Shown: positions 34,829 to 44,345 of the stretch, one piece after another
Layout: the number at the start of each line of letters is the position of its first letter
Numbering within the stretch: position 1 is the first letter of the stretch
Assembly (NCBI GenBank): GCA_003169835.1
Contig: PNAI01000018.1
Span: 20,950-84,949, forward strand
Direction: 5' to 3'
DNA from: Hyphomicrobiales bacterium
GTDB lineage: Bacteria > Pseudomonadota > Alphaproteobacteria > Rhizobiales > Xanthobacteraceae
DNA length: 64,000 bases
The notes under the pieces: model-generated
Database searches by the model: none
What the model was told of the DNA's origin: nothing
The model's input: the letters and a program-made list of their open reading frames with translations, nothing else
Made by a program: the position numbers and the translations under genes

Positions 34829-36205
34829 TCAGCTTTTGCCTGCGGAGGCTGCGCTGTCGGGTGTGTCCGCGGCAACACGGTGCGCAGCAATTTCGGCTTT
34901 GCGCCGGCGCTCGCGCGCGATGCGCCCTTTGATGCGCTCACGGCTGCGATAGCCCCAGTAATAGGCCTGCATTGCGGCGCGCCCGAGCAAGCCGCCGGCC
35001 CACACCAGTTCGAACGGCATGAATTGCCGCCAGGTCCGGTCATCCTCGACGATCGCGCGCGCGATCAATTCGCCTCCCATCGCCGTGGTGTTGAGTCCAT
35101 GCCCGCCGAAACCGCTCAACAGCCAAAATCCCGGCGAGACTTCGCCGATCTGCGGCATGCGGTGCACCGTATTGCCCAGCATCCCGGTCCAGGCATATTC
35201 GACCTCGACATCGCCGAGTTGCGGATACGCGCGCCGGATATCTGCCAAGAGCGGACGCATGTAACGTCGCGGATCGCCGCGCCATGTCGTGCTTCGCCCC
35301 GACCACATGAGCCGATCACCGCCGACAACGCGATAATGATTATCGGCAAGCTCGGTGTCGCTGACCGCGCCGGGATAGCTGATGATCTCGCGCAGCAGCT
35401 CGCCCAGCGGCGCCGTCGTGATGATATAGGTCGAAATCGGCAACAGCGTGCGCGCGATGCTCGGCATGACGCGGCCGATGTGAACATTGCCGGCAAGTAC
35501 CACATGCGTCGCACGCACGCGCGCCGTCGGCGTGACGATCCGCTTTCGCACGCCGTCCGGATCAATCTCGATCGCCGGTGTTTCTTCGAAAATCCGCGCA
35601 CCGGCGGCTTCCGCCGCGGCTGCAAGGCCCAACGCATAGTTGAGCGGATGGATGGTGAAGGCCTTGGGATATTGGATCGCCCCGAAATAGAGCGGGCTCT
35701 GCAGCACGTCGCGCACTCGCGTGGCCGGCCAGAACTCCACCGCCGCACCGAATTCGCGCGCCAGCAGATCGGCGTGTTTCGCCGTATCCGCTTCTTCATC
35801 GGTCTTGGAGACATTGAGCCAGCCGCCCTCGGCATACTCGGCGCCCGGCATATCCCGGCTGTTGGCGCGAACGTATTCGAACCCCGCTTCCGACAGCGCC
35901 CAAAGCGATCTGGCCTGTTCAAGCCCGACCCGCTCGATGATCGTTTCCGGATCGGCGCCAAAGCCCGGCAACACGAAGCCGGTGTTGCGGCCCGACGCAT
36001 TCCACGCAACGCGACGCGCCTCCAGCACCACAACCGACCAGCCGCGTCGAACGATCTCGCGCGCGGCCGTGAGACCGGCCAGGCCGGCGCCAACCACGCA
36101 GACATCCACATCGAGATCGACGGTGAGCTTGCCACGCGGCAAAGGCGTGACCATGCTCGGCTCGTACCAGCTTCCGCCGTAGTCTGTCGTGTCACCTGCC
36201 GCCAT
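34829..36205 (-). CDS. FAD-dependent amine/amino-acid oxidoreductase (DAO family)
   Basis: 458 residues. An N-terminal DxDVCVVGAGLAGLTAAREI dinucleotide-binding motif is at about residues 34-55, with a downstream NASGRNTGFVLPGFG block of the glycine oxidase / gamma-glutamylputrescine oxidase group. The C-terminal LLSGFGGHGLNTTAMGGELI contacts FAD. It oxidises an amine or amino acid; the substrate is not fixed by the motifs. I start at ATG 36205 rather than 36280 because homology begins just after it. It diverges from sixA. Confidence 0.85.
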   Translation of the reverse strand: MAAGDTTDYGGSWYEPSMVTPLPRGKLTVDLDVDVCVVGAGLAGLTAAREIVRRGWSVVVLEARRVAWNASGRNTGFVLPGFGADPETIIERVGLEQARSLWALSEAGFEYVRANSRDMPGAEYAEGGWLNVSKTDEEADTAKHADLLAREFGAAVEFWPATRVRDVLQSPLYFGAIQYPKAFTIHPLNYALGLAAAAEAAGARIFEETPAIEIDPDGVRKRIVTPTARVRATHVVLAGNVHIGRVMPSIARTLLPISTYIITTAPLGELLREIISYPGAVSDTELADNHYRVVGGDRLMWSGRSTTWRGDPRRYMRPLLADIRRAYPQLGDVEVEYAWTGMLGNTVHRMPQIGEVSPGFWLLSGFGGHGLNTTAMGGELIARAIVEDDRTWRQFMPFELVWAGGLLGRAAMQAYYWGYRSRERIKGRIARERRRKAEIAAHRVAADTPDSAASAGKS

Positions 36206-36316
36206 CTCGCCTCGCAAGCCTACTGGGCTTTCAATCGTAGAACCTATGCTAGACTGGCCGATGACGGCAATCGGCCGCATGTCACTCTATTCAAGACGCA
36301 ATTAAGAGATCGGCTC

Positions 36317-36844
36317 ATGCGCCGCCTGCTGTTGCTGCGACATGCCAAATCCGACCGCGCGCCCCCCGGCGGGCACGACCATGACCGCGTGCTTGCCCCC
36401 CGCGGCCGCGAGGATGCGCCCAAGCTCGGCGCCTTCATGGTCCGCCATGCATTGATCCCCGAGCATGTGATCGTATCGACGGCGCAGCGAACCCGCGAAA
36501 CCTGGGATCTTGTTGCCGCGGCAATCGGAAAATCCCCGACCGCGGAGTTCGATGGGCGCATCTATGAGGCCGCCCCGCAAGCCATCCTCAAGGTGATCAA
36601 GGAAAGCGGTCCCAAAATCCACACTTTGCTCATCGTCGGCCACAACCCTGGTCTGCAGCAGCTCGCAGCCCTGCTCATTGCCTCCGGCAATCTCGAGGCC
36701 CGCCAGCGGCTCAACGAGAAATTTCCCACCGCCGGACTGGTGGTCATCGATTTTGCCCTTGACGATTGGACCAAGCTGCATGCCCATGCTGGTCGGCTTG
36801 ACCATTTCGTCAGTCCGCGTTCACTCACGGCGGCGACGGACTGA
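36317..36844 (+). CDS. sixA: SixA-like phosphohistidine phosphatase
   Basis: 175 residues. Histidine-phosphatase features: LLLLRHAKSDR with the RH nucleophile pair, LAPRGREDA, VSTAQRTRETW, and LLIVGHNPGLQQL with the second His. SixA removes phosphate from His of Hpt domains or PTS proteins. An Hpt protein is encoded 18 kb away, but no link is implied. AAGAGA precedes the ATG at 36317. The frame is open for 500 codons upstream, which is a shadow of the oxidase gene on the other strand. Confidence 0.88.
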   Translation: MRRLLLLRHAKSDRAPPGGHDHDRVLAPRGREDAPKLGAFMVRHALIPEHVIVSTAQRTRETWDLVAAAIGKSPTAEFDGRIYEAAPQAILKVIKESGPKIHTLLIVGHNPGLQQLAALLIASGNLEARQRLNEKFPTAGLVVIDFALDDWTKLHAHAGRLDHFVSPRSLTAATD

Positions 36845-36877
36845 TGCGGGAAGGCGCATTTAGGAAAGCGCACAAAA

Positions 36878-37303
36878 ATGTATCATCGAATTCTGGTTCC
36901 CATCGATCTTGCCGATCCCAACCTCGCCACGCCTGCGATCGAGAGCGCGGTGATGATGGCCAGCAAATCGGATGGCATCCTGCGGCTGATCAACGTCTTG
37001 GCGATGACGCCGGTGATGCTCGCAGAATATGTGCCGCCTGATTTCGACGAACAGCAGCGCGCCGCAGCCGAAGAAGCACTCAAGATCGTGTCGAAAGAGA
37101 CGGGTCTGGCGTCAGCGCGCGTAACTGCCATCGTCCGGCAAGGCGGCATTTATCACGAGATTCTCGAAGAGGCGAAGGCGATGAACGCCGACCTCATCGT
37201 GATGAGTTCGCACCGCACCGGCATGCGCACTTATTTCCTCGGTTCGGAAGCCGGCCATGTGGTGCGCTACGCGACCTGCTCAGTGCTGGTGGTGCGGCGC
37301 TAG
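36878..37303 (+). CDS. Universal stress protein (UspA family)
   Basis: 141 residues. Start YHRILVPIDLADP and end DLIVMSSHRTGMRTYFLGSEAG with VVRYATCSVLVVRR are standard UspA. The ATP-binding pattern G-x2-G-x9-G-S/T is only partly kept (RTG in place of GRSG), so nucleotide binding is uncertain. It lies 33 bp after sixA and may share its transcript. Confidence 0.88.
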   Translation: MYHRILVPIDLADPNLATPAIESAVMMASKSDGILRLINVLAMTPVMLAEYVPPDFDEQQRAAAEEALKIVSKETGLASARVTAIVRQGGIYHEILEEAKAMNADLIVMSSHRTGMRTYFLGSEAGHVVRYATCSVLVVRR

Positions 37304-37318
37304 AGTTGCTGGTTGTTT

Positions 37319-37891
37319 TTATCGGTGCGGCAACACATTCTGCGGCACCGCTTCCGGCAAATAGACCTCCGGCCGGTTGCGGCGGAAGAACGCGCCGAGT
37401 TGCCAGACAAATAGCGCAAGAAACCCGCCCATGAGCGCCGCGCCGGCCCATTCTTCAGTGCGCAGCGCTTGCACCGAAACCGCGGCAAGTCCGAGCACGA
37501 TGGCGACAAATATCACCAGCCCGGTCCAATACTTGATGCTGGGAATTCCAGTTGAAAATCTTGCGCGCGTGCCTGCGGCGGCCAGCCGTCGGTGCAGTTC
37601 GACGACGAAAGCCGTGTAGGGTTCATCCTGCCGCGTCTGCTCGACGATGCCGCGCCAAGACGTGGAAGCAATTTGAATTTTTGGCATTTCCTCGGACCAG
37701 ATCTCGGTCTGGAAACGATAGCTTTGCATCGTCACCGGCCGAAACGACAGCCTGACCCGATTGATCTTGTCGTAGTCGAGCACCCCGCTGCGGCGACCGG
37801 CGGACCATTTAAGTCCCTCCGGCCTGAGCTCGAATTCCCACGGCGCGCCGAACGAAGAGGCCTTGAACGAATATGACAACTCGCCGTTCAT
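37319..37891 (-). CDS. Hypothetical membrane protein
   Basis: 190 residues. The N-terminal 110 residues look like a soluble beta-rich (PH-like) domain, with the start YSFKASSFGAPWEFELRPEG. Two membrane helices follow (about 120-140 and 148-166). The tail is short and basic. I do not recognise the family. It converges with the UspA gene and diverges from the small membrane protein at 37962. Confidence 0.7.
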   Translation of the reverse strand: MNGELSYSFKASSFGAPWEFELRPEGLKWSAGRRSGVLDYDKINRVRLSFRPVTMQSYRFQTEIWSEEMPKIQIASTSWRGIVEQTRQDEPYTAFVVELHRRLAAAGTRARFSTGIPSIKYWTGLVIFVAIVLGLAAVSVQALRTEEWAGAALMGGFLALFVWQLGAFFRRNRPEVYLPEAVPQNVLPHR

Positions 37892-37961
37892 TCCGAACTC
37901 TTCTTCCCGTTAATTGTCCGCACCCGCTGGCAATTGCGATGGGGTCGCCCATATTTCGGTC

Positions 37962-38210
37962 ATGCGCAAGCTCGCTTTAGCCATTCCCCTGCTGGCACTC
38001 CTATTTGCCGCACTCTGGTACGCCGCCCAGAGTTGGACCGCTCTCGAAGGGCCTGACATGCCGCCCGGCCTGTATGTCGCCATGGGGCTAGGCATTTTGT
38101 TCTCTATTCTGATCGGCAGCGGACTGATGGCGCTCGTGTTCTACAGCAGCCGCCATGGCTACGACGAACCGTCCCAGAAGGAAGAGGAAGAGCACCCCGA
38201 TCGCCGTTGA
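37962..38210 (+). CDS. Small two-helix membrane protein
   Basis: 82 residues. Membrane helices at about 4-22 and 35-60, then an acidic cytoplasmic tail (KEEEEHPDRR). The ATG at 37962 fits because the first helix follows at once. Function unknown. Confidence 0.6.
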   Translation: MRKLALAIPLLALLFAALWYAAQSWTALEGPDMPPGLYVAMGLGILFSILIGSGLMALVFYSSRHGYDEPSQKEEEEHPDRR

Positions 38211-38231
38211 GCGAGGTGCGCAGAGCCGCAT

Positions 38232-39221
38232 TCATTCGAAAGTGATTTTGGCGGCAGCGATCAGCGGAGTCCAACGTGCCGCACTTTTTTGGATCAGCTC
38301 CGTCATCCCTTCAGGCGTCGTTCCGAGCGGCTCGACATCGAGCGCGGCGATTCGCGCATGAACCTCGGGGCTGCGAAACGCCCGGCCGATCGCGTCGGAT
38401 ATTTTCCGTGTGATTTCTTTTGGCGTGCCCGGCGGCGCCACCACACCCATCCAGGTGTCCGCCTCAAAGCCGGGCAACGTTTCGGCAATAGTCGGCACGT
38501 TGGGAAACACCTTGAGACGATCCTTGCTGGCGACACCCAGCAATTTGATCTTGCCGCTTTCGATCAGCGCCTTGGTAACGGGAAGCAGATCGGGCAGAAC
38601 GTCGATCTGTCCGCCCAGCAGCGCGGTGATCGCCGGCGCACTGCCGCGAAACGGAATATGAACCAATTCAATCTTCGCCATGTACATGAGCTGTTCGATG
38701 GCGAGATGCGCGATCTGTCCCTTGCCCTGCGAACCGTAATTGAGTTTGCCCGGATTGGCCTTGGCATAAGCAATCAATTCCGTCGTGTTGCTGACCGGCA
38801 GATCGGGCCGCACCAGCAAAATCGCCGGATAGGCGGCAAGGACACTGACCGGCTCGAACTTGCCTGTATCGAATGACATTTTCGGATTGAGCACATTGGC
38901 GATGCTGAACGTAAGCTGCGGCGCGCACAGCAGCGTGTAGCCGTCGGGCGCGGCCTTGAACACCGACTCCGTTCCCACCAAACCGCCGACGCCGCCAGGC
39001 CGATTTTCCACCACCACCGGCTGCCCCAGCACATTGCGAATCTGTTCCGCAGCAATACGCGCGAGCACATCCGCCGTACCGCCCGCCGGAAGCGGAACGA
39101 CCATCGTGATCGTACGGTTCGGGTAGTTGGACTGTGCCGACGCAGGGACAAACGTGCAGATCAGACCTATTGCCAAAAAAATTGCCAAGAAAAATTTGCG
39201 CCCAAGATTGCAACGCCACAT
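38232..39221 (-). CDS. Bug/TctC-family periplasmic substrate-binding protein
   Basis: 329 residues. Signal peptide about 1-30 (ends PASAQS). Family blocks: YPNRTITMVVPLPAGGTADV, VVENRPGGVGGLVG, APDGYTLLCAP, HIPFRGSAPAITALLGGQID, FPNVPTIAETLPGFE. It captures a small organic ligand in the periplasm. No TctA/TctB is adjacent. It faces away from the MFS gene at 39338 only in spacing; both run leftward, 116 bp apart. Confidence 0.9.
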   Translation of the reverse strand: MWRCNLGRKFFLAIFLAIGLICTFVPASAQSNYPNRTITMVVPLPAGGTADVLARIAAEQIRNVLGQPVVVENRPGGVGGLVGTESVFKAAPDGYTLLCAPQLTFSIANVLNPKMSFDTGKFEPVSVLAAYPAILLVRPDLPVSNTTELIAYAKANPGKLNYGSQGKGQIAHLAIEQLMYMAKIELVHIPFRGSAPAITALLGGQIDVLPDLLPVTKALIESGKIKLLGVASKDRLKVFPNVPTIAETLPGFEADTWMGVVAPPGTPKEITRKISDAIGRAFRSPEVHARIAALDVEPLGTTPEGMTELIQKSAARWTPLIAAAKITFE

Positions 39222-39337
39222 CGTTCAGTCTCCCCCGCGAGCCCTTACCAAATCTACCCGGCATTCGGCCGGATGATGGCACTTGGTCCAATGATAACCC
39301 GATCGGCGCTTAAAATCAGCCGTCTCTTGTCGCGGAC

Positions 39338-40594
39338 TCAGACTTGCTTCGGCGATATCGTATCGACGCGATAGAGTTCCGGAAAAACCTTCGCCCAAAG
39401 CAACGCAACGGCGAGCGCGCCGACACCTCCCAACAAAGCCGCCGAAACCCCGCCGAACGAGGCCGCGATCGCGCCGGCGCGGAATTCCCCAAGCGTGCCG
39501 GAAGTGCCCGTGAACATCGAATTGATGGCCATCACGCGGCCCAGCATCTCGTTCGGCGTATGTGTCTGCACCAGCGATTGGCGGATCACCACACTGATCG
39601 CATCCGCGGCCCCATAAATCGTCAGCATGACGAGCGAGAGCACGAGCCAGCTCGAAATCGCAAAAATGCCGATCGACAGGCCATAGACGGCAACCGATGC
39701 AAACAGAATACGCCCGATATTGCGATCGAGTGAAAACCTTGCGAGCACGGCCGAGATCGACAGCGCGCCAAGCGCAGGCGCCGACCTGAGCATTCCCAAG
39801 ATCAGTGGCCCGTCTTCGCCCGATTGCAGGACATCGCGCGCATAGATCGGAAGCAGGGCGGTGATGCCGCCGAGCAGCACCGCGAACAGATCGAGCAGCA
39901 GCGCACCCAGCAATACCGGCCGGCCACGAACATACGTGAACCCCGCAAACAAAGTTTGCAGCGTGACCGGTCTCCTGATCGACGGCAGCAATCGCATCTT
40001 GATCAAGCTGATCAACACGCCCGCCACGGCAAATATGACGGCGCAAGTCGCATAAACCGCGATCGGGCCGAGCTGGTAATAGATCAATCCGCTCAGCGCG
40101 GGTCCGCAGATGATGGCGGTTTGCGTGGCCGTAGCAGACGCCGCGATCGCGCGCGGCAATTGTTGCGGCGTCACCAGACCCGGCAGCAGCGTGTGCATGA
40201 TCGGCGTATCGAATGCGCGCGCGGTACCGGTGACAAACAAGATCGCAAGAAATCCCTCGCGGTTAAGCCAACCGCCGATGGTTCCGATCGCCAGCGACGC
40301 CGCAGCCAGAGCTTTGGCGATCTGGCAGATGCGCACGATCTCCCGCCGGTCGTAGTGGTCGGCAATCTGCCCGATCAGCAATGACAGCAAAACGATCGGA
40401 ACGAATTGCACCAGCCCGACCAGCCCGAGATCGAACGGATTATTGGTCAGCTCATAGATCTGGTAGCCGATGGCCACCGTTTGCATCTGATACGCACCAT
40501 TGGTTGAAGTGCGCGCAAACCAATAAAACGCAAACGAACGCTGCCGCATCAACGCGGGTTGCAGCGCAAATGAAATATTGGCGGGATCGGACAT
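39338..40594 (-). CDS. MFS transporter (MFS_3 type exporter)
   Basis: 418 residues with about 12 hydrophobic helices. The inter-helix motif GQIADHYDRREIVR fits loop 2-3 of MFS proteins. The overall plan resembles EntS-type exporters (MFS_3). Start ATG 40594 is preferred over 40633, since the latter adds a basic stretch without homology. It lies between two binding-protein genes on the same strand. The substrate is unknown. Confidence 0.85.
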   Translation of the reverse strand: MSDPANISFALQPALMRQRSFAFYWFARTSTNGAYQMQTVAIGYQIYELTNNPFDLGLVGLVQFVPIVLLSLLIGQIADHYDRREIVRICQIAKALAAASLAIGTIGGWLNREGFLAILFVTGTARAFDTPIMHTLLPGLVTPQQLPRAIAASATATQTAIICGPALSGLIYYQLGPIAVYATCAVIFAVAGVLISLIKMRLLPSIRRPVTLQTLFAGFTYVRGRPVLLGALLLDLFAVLLGGITALLPIYARDVLQSGEDGPLILGMLRSAPALGALSISAVLARFSLDRNIGRILFASVAVYGLSIGIFAISSWLVLSLVMLTIYGAADAISVVIRQSLVQTHTPNEMLGRVMAINSMFTGTSGTLGEFRAGAIAASFGGVSAALLGGVGALAVALLWAKVFPELYRVDTISPKQV

Positions 40595-40676
40595 TCGACG
40601 CGCCTTCATAGCGCGTCTGGGCCCGCGCACCAACGGCAGTTGCGCGGTTCTCCTATCGAATTACGGCATGCGCCTA

Positions 40677-41681
40677 TTATTCAAGTTTGACGCCGGCGGA
40701 TTTGATGATGTTGTTCCAGCGCTCAACTTCCTCGCGCATATAACTGGCCGTCGCTTGTGGTGTGCCGCCGACGATTTCCGCCGAGAGTCCTTCGAGCCGC
40801 TTGCGCAGTTCCGGATCTTTCAGAGCCTCGTTCACATCCGCATTGATCTTCGCGATGATCGCCTGCGGCGTCTTTGGCGGCGCGACAATCGCGAACCATG
40901 CCGCTGATTCGAATCCGGGTAGCGTCTCCGCAATAGTTGGCACGTTCGGCAGCGAACCAATGCGCTTCGAGGTCGCGACGCCCAGGAGTTTGAGCTTTCC
41001 GCCTTGCACCAGCGGCAGCGAAAACCCAAGATTGTCGAACATGACGTCGACGCTGCCGCCGACCAGATCGTTCAACGCCGGCCCGGTGCCGCGATACGGT
41101 ACGTGCTGAAATTTTACGTCTGCCATCAGCTGGAACATTTCCGACGTCAGGTGCGACGTCGTTCCATTGCCCTGCGTCGCCGACGTGATCTTGCCCGGAT
41201 TTGCTTTGGCATAAGCGATGAATTCCGCAACGTTCGTGGCTTTCACCTTGTCCGGATTGACGACCAGCGCATTCGGCACGCGTCCCATGATGATGATCGG
41301 CACGAATTCCAAAGGATTGTACCCAAGCTTGGGATAAAGATTTTGGTTGATGACCAACGGCGGCGGCGGCGCCGAAAGCAGCGTGTAGCCGTCGGGATCG
41401 GATTTGGACGCAACCTCCGCGCCGACGTTGCCGGCGGCGCCCGATTTATTCTCGATGATGACCGGCTGACCCCATTTGCGCGAAAGCCAGTCGCCGACGA
41501 TGCGCGGCATGCCGTCCGCCGTCCCGCCCGGAGGAAACGGCACGATGATTTTCACCGCTCTGTTCGGGTAGTCTTGCGCCTGCGCGCCCGAAGTCATGAT
41601 GACGAACACGAGCGCGCTTAGCACGAATCCCAAAAGCCGCCATCCAAGAGCCCTGCCCCGCGCTGCAATGCCAACCGACAT
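40677..41681 (-). CDS. Bug/TctC-family periplasmic substrate-binding protein
   Basis: 334 residues. Signal peptide about 1-35 (ends GAQAQD). Family blocks: YPNRAVKIIVPFPPGGTADG, VIIENKSGAAGNVGAEVA, DPDGYTLLSAP, HVPYRGTGPALNDLVGGSVD, LPNVPTIAETLPGFE. It diverges from the deacetylase-amidase pair across 127 bp, so it may deliver their substrate. That link is inferred from position only. Confidence 0.9.
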   Translation of the reverse strand: MSVGIAARGRALGWRLLGFVLSALVFVIMTSGAQAQDYPNRAVKIIVPFPPGGTADGMPRIVGDWLSRKWGQPVIIENKSGAAGNVGAEVASKSDPDGYTLLSAPPPPLVINQNLYPKLGYNPLEFVPIIIMGRVPNALVVNPDKVKATNVAEFIAYAKANPGKITSATQGNGTTSHLTSEMFQLMADVKFQHVPYRGTGPALNDLVGGSVDVMFDNLGFSLPLVQGGKLKLLGVATSKRIGSLPNVPTIAETLPGFESAAWFAIVAPPKTPQAIIAKINADVNEALKDPELRKRLEGLSAEIVGGTPQATASYMREEVERWNNIIKSAGVKLE

Positions 41682-41808
41682 GACATGTCTCCATCCCGTT
41701 CACAGCAAGCTTACCATCGCACATCGTCATTTTCGAGAGCTCCCGCGGGTTTGACAGCGCGCACCGTCCGCGACACTTTGCCGTGACAAACTAACGGAGA
41801 GGTTGCCC

Positions 41809-42687
41809 ATGGAGCCGCGCGAACGACTTGCCTTTTCTGCAATCGAAGGGCGGCCACCGCTCAAGCTTCCCGATGGGCTGCGGTTGATTGTGTGGCCGGT
41901 GTTCTCGATCGAGCACTGGGACATCTCGCGGCCAATGGCGCGCACGGTGATCACGCCGCCGCAGGGCCAGCCCATGTTGCCGGACCATCCCAACTGGAGC
42001 TGGCACGAATACGGCATGCGAGTGGGCTTCTGGCGCCTCAAGCGCATGTTCGACGCGCTGAAGATCATCCCGACGGTGGCGATCAACGGCCGCACCTGCG
42101 AGACCTATCCGCAAGTCATCCGTGCCGTAGCAGACGCAGGTTGGGAGATCAACGCGCACAGCTACGACCAGGTGCCCATGCACAAGCTCGAAGACGAGCG
42201 TGCTGCGATCATGAAGACAATCGAAGTCATCACCAAATTCTGGGGACGGCCGCCACGCGGCTGGTTCGGCCCCGGCCTGACGCAGACCTACGACACCGTC
42301 GATTATCTTTCCGAAGCCGGCATCGAATATATCGGCGACTGGTCGCTCGATGACGAACCGGTCACGTTCAAGACCAAGCATAAGCCGATGGTCGCGCTGC
42401 CGTACAATTTCGAACAGCATGACATCGTGATGATGATGCTGCAGGGACATACATCCGATCAGATGTACCGCCGCTCCATGGATGCCTTCGAATGTCTCTA
42501 TAAAGAGTCCGCCGAGCGCGCCAAGATCATGTCGATCTCGGTGCATCCCTACATTTCCGGCGTTGCACATCGCATCGCCTACGTCGAACGCGCGTTCAAG
42601 GAAATACTTTCGCGGCCCGGCGTTGCCTGTTGGAACGGCGCAAAAATCCACGACTGGTATCTCGGCACGCAAAAAGGCAAAGCGTGA
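41809..42687 (+). CDS. Polysaccharide deacetylase-family hydrolase (PuuE-like)
   Basis: 292 residues. NodB-fold enzyme of the cytoplasmic group related to allantoinase PuuE: FSIEHWD, WHEYGMRVGFWRLKRMFDAL, WEINAHSYDQVPMHKL with metal His, GWFGPGLTQTYDTVDYLSEA. There is no signal peptide, which fits an amidohydrolase acting on small molecules rather than on polysaccharide. GGAGAGG is six bases before the ATG at 41809. It overlaps the amidase at GTGA. Confidence 0.85.
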   Translation: MEPRERLAFSAIEGRPPLKLPDGLRLIVWPVFSIEHWDISRPMARTVITPPQGQPMLPDHPNWSWHEYGMRVGFWRLKRMFDALKIIPTVAINGRTCETYPQVIRAVADAGWEINAHSYDQVPMHKLEDERAAIMKTIEVITKFWGRPPRGWFGPGLTQTYDTVDYLSEAGIEYIGDWSLDDEPVTFKTKHKPMVALPYNFEQHDIVMMMLQGHTSDQMYRRSMDAFECLYKESAERAKIMSISVHPYISGVAHRIAYVERAFKEILSRPGVACWNGAKIHDWYLGTQKGKA

Positions 42688-43865
42688 GCGGCTTCTTCGT
42701 CCCGCACGATCTGAAGTCGCCGATCGCCGGCGCGCCGAGCGGACCGCTCTCGGGTCTCAGCTTTGCGGTCAAGGATCTCTACGACATCGCAGGCACCCGC
42801 ACCGGAGGCGGCAGTCCCGATTGGCTGGCCGCGCAGAAACCTGCGACCACGCACGCGGCAGCGGTAAAACGGCTGCTCGATGCCGGCGCAACCGTCATCG
42901 GCAAAACCATTTGCGATGAATTCTTCTATAGCGTGAGCGGCGCCAATGCGCATTACGGCACGCCCGCAAATTTACGCGCGCCCGGACGATTGCCCGGCGG
43001 TTCATCCTCCGGCTCCGCCGCAGCGACCGCCGCAAGCGTTTGCGATTTCGCGCTCGGCAGCGATACCGGCGGATCGGTGCGAATACCGGCATCGTTCTGC
43101 GGACTCTACGGCATGCGCCCGACCCATGGCCGCGTGGATCTTGCCGGCGGCATGGCGATGGCGCCATCGTTCGACACCGCCGGCTGGTTCGCCAACGGCC
43201 CCGGTGCGTTTCGCCGCGTCGGCGCGTCTCTGCTCAACGGCGCGCGCGCTGCCTCACCAATTCGGCAATTGATGTTTGCCGATGACGCGTTCGAGCAAGC
43301 CGATGCCGAAGTGAGAGCATTGCTCAACGCACTATTGCAACGCGCGGCCGCGATCCTGCCCGCACCGCATCACACGCGCATTGCCCCGGACGGCTTCGAT
43401 CCCTGGCGCGAAGCGCTCCGCATCATCCAGGCGCGCGAGACCTGGGAGACCTACGGCGACTTTGTTACGCGCGCGAAGCCACGGCTGGGTCCGGGAATCA
43501 AGGAACGCATGGCGTTTGCCGCAACCGTGACCGAAGCCGACGCAGCGGCTTCGCGGCGCGTGCATGAAAAAGCCCGTACCCACCTGCGCGCACTTTTGCC
43601 GCCGGGCACCGTCATGGCGTTACCGACCGCGCCGTGCATTGCGCCGCTCATCGACATGCCGGCCGACGCGCTTGAATCGTTCCGCGTGCGGGTCATGCAC
43701 CTGACTTGCATCGCCGGCCTCGCAGGGTTGCCGCAAGTCAGCATCCCGGCCGGAACGGTATTCGGTTGCCCGATCGGCCTGTCTTTCATCGGCTGGGCTG
43801 GAGGCGACGAGGCGCTCCTCGATCTGGCTTTTGCGCTCTCCCGCGTGTGTGGATTGGACGAATAG
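42684..43865 (+). CDS. Amidase-signature enzyme
   Basis: 393 residues. The Ser-cisSer-Lys triad is visible: Lys in SFAVKDLYDIAG, the Gly/Ser run PGGSSSGSAAATAAS, and nucleophile Ser in GSDTGGSVRIPASFCG. It hydrolyses an amide to acid and ammonia in the cytoplasm. Its GTG overlaps the stop of the deacetylase-like gene, so the two enzymes are translated together and probably act in sequence on one substrate. Confidence 0.9.
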   Translation: MSGFFVPHDLKSPIAGAPSGPLSGLSFAVKDLYDIAGTRTGGGSPDWLAAQKPATTHAAAVKRLLDAGATVIGKTICDEFFYSVSGANAHYGTPANLRAPGRLPGGSSSGSAAATAASVCDFALGSDTGGSVRIPASFCGLYGMRPTHGRVDLAGGMAMAPSFDTAGWFANGPGAFRRVGASLLNGARAASPIRQLMFADDAFEQADAEVRALLNALLQRAAAILPAPHHTRIAPDGFDPWREALRIIQARETWETYGDFVTRAKPRLGPGIKERMAFAATVTEADAAASRRVHEKARTHLRALLPPGTVMALPTAPCIAPLIDMPADALESFRVRVMHLTCIAGLAGLPQVSIPAGTVFGCPIGLSFIGWAGGDEALLDLAFALSRVCGLDE

Positions 43866-43908
43866 CGGGCACAAGCCGCGGCGTGCGATTGGACGGAAAT
43901 CCAGCCTC

Positions 43909-44184
43909 TCAAGCCCAGCTCGGCGCGGAGAGAAAGCACGCGCCGACCTGCTCGTTCGACCTCCAGACCACGCGGCACCGGCGGCGAACCGTTCCATCCT
44001 TGGAGAGCACAAGAAAGAACTCCTGCGGCACACTCCTCGGCGTATCGATCGTGATCCGCACTCCGGCCTCGGAAACATCCCATACAGTGCAATCCAGTGG
44101 CGCAGCACCGTTATTGGCCTCGATCCAAGCAGCGCGCTTCTCCCGATAGCGCGGGGATTGGCGCTGCTTGATGTAGGATTCCAT
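43909..44184 (-). CDS. PilZ-domain protein
   Basis: 91 residues, essentially one PilZ domain. The c-di-GMP motif RxxxR is present in SPRYREKRAAW, and the second motif as DVSEAGVRI (D/N-x-S-x-x-G). Such stand-alone PilZ proteins link c-di-GMP to motility or envelope output. The ATG at 44184 is six codons inside the longest frame and starts MESYIKQRQ. It diverges from the coiled-coil gene at 44475. Confidence 0.85.
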   Translation of the reverse strand: MESYIKQRQSPRYREKRAAWIEANNGAAPLDCTVWDVSEAGVRITIDTPRSVPQEFFLVLSKDGTVRRRCRVVWRSNEQVGACFLSAPSWA

Positions 44185-44313
44185 TGTGGCCTCCCGGCAC
44201 AAATCTGGCGCAAGCTTTCACTTGCGCCCTGCATAGCGCGCCCGACACACGCGAGCCGGATGGTAGGTGCTTCCGCTTACCCAAAGCTCCCCTGGCAGAC
44301 GCAAGTTTTGTGA

Positions 44314-44345
44314 CAATTAAATCGACAATCGAGTTGATTTAATTG
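44314..44345. promoter_or_regulatory. AT-rich 13-bp inverted repeat (operator candidate)
   Basis: CAATTAAATCGAC (44314-44326), a 6-bp spacer, then GTTGATTTAATTG (44333-44345). Twelve of 13 positions pair. It is strikingly AT-rich for this region and lies in the 290-bp divergent gap between the pilZ gene and the coiled-coil gene. No T-run follows, so it is not a terminator. Confidence 0.6.

Noticed and set aside
34802-36316. Long open frame on the plus strand joined to the sixA frame
   Set aside because: It lies antisense to the FAD oxidoreductase, shows no protein family, and sixA has its own ATG and ribosome site at 36317.
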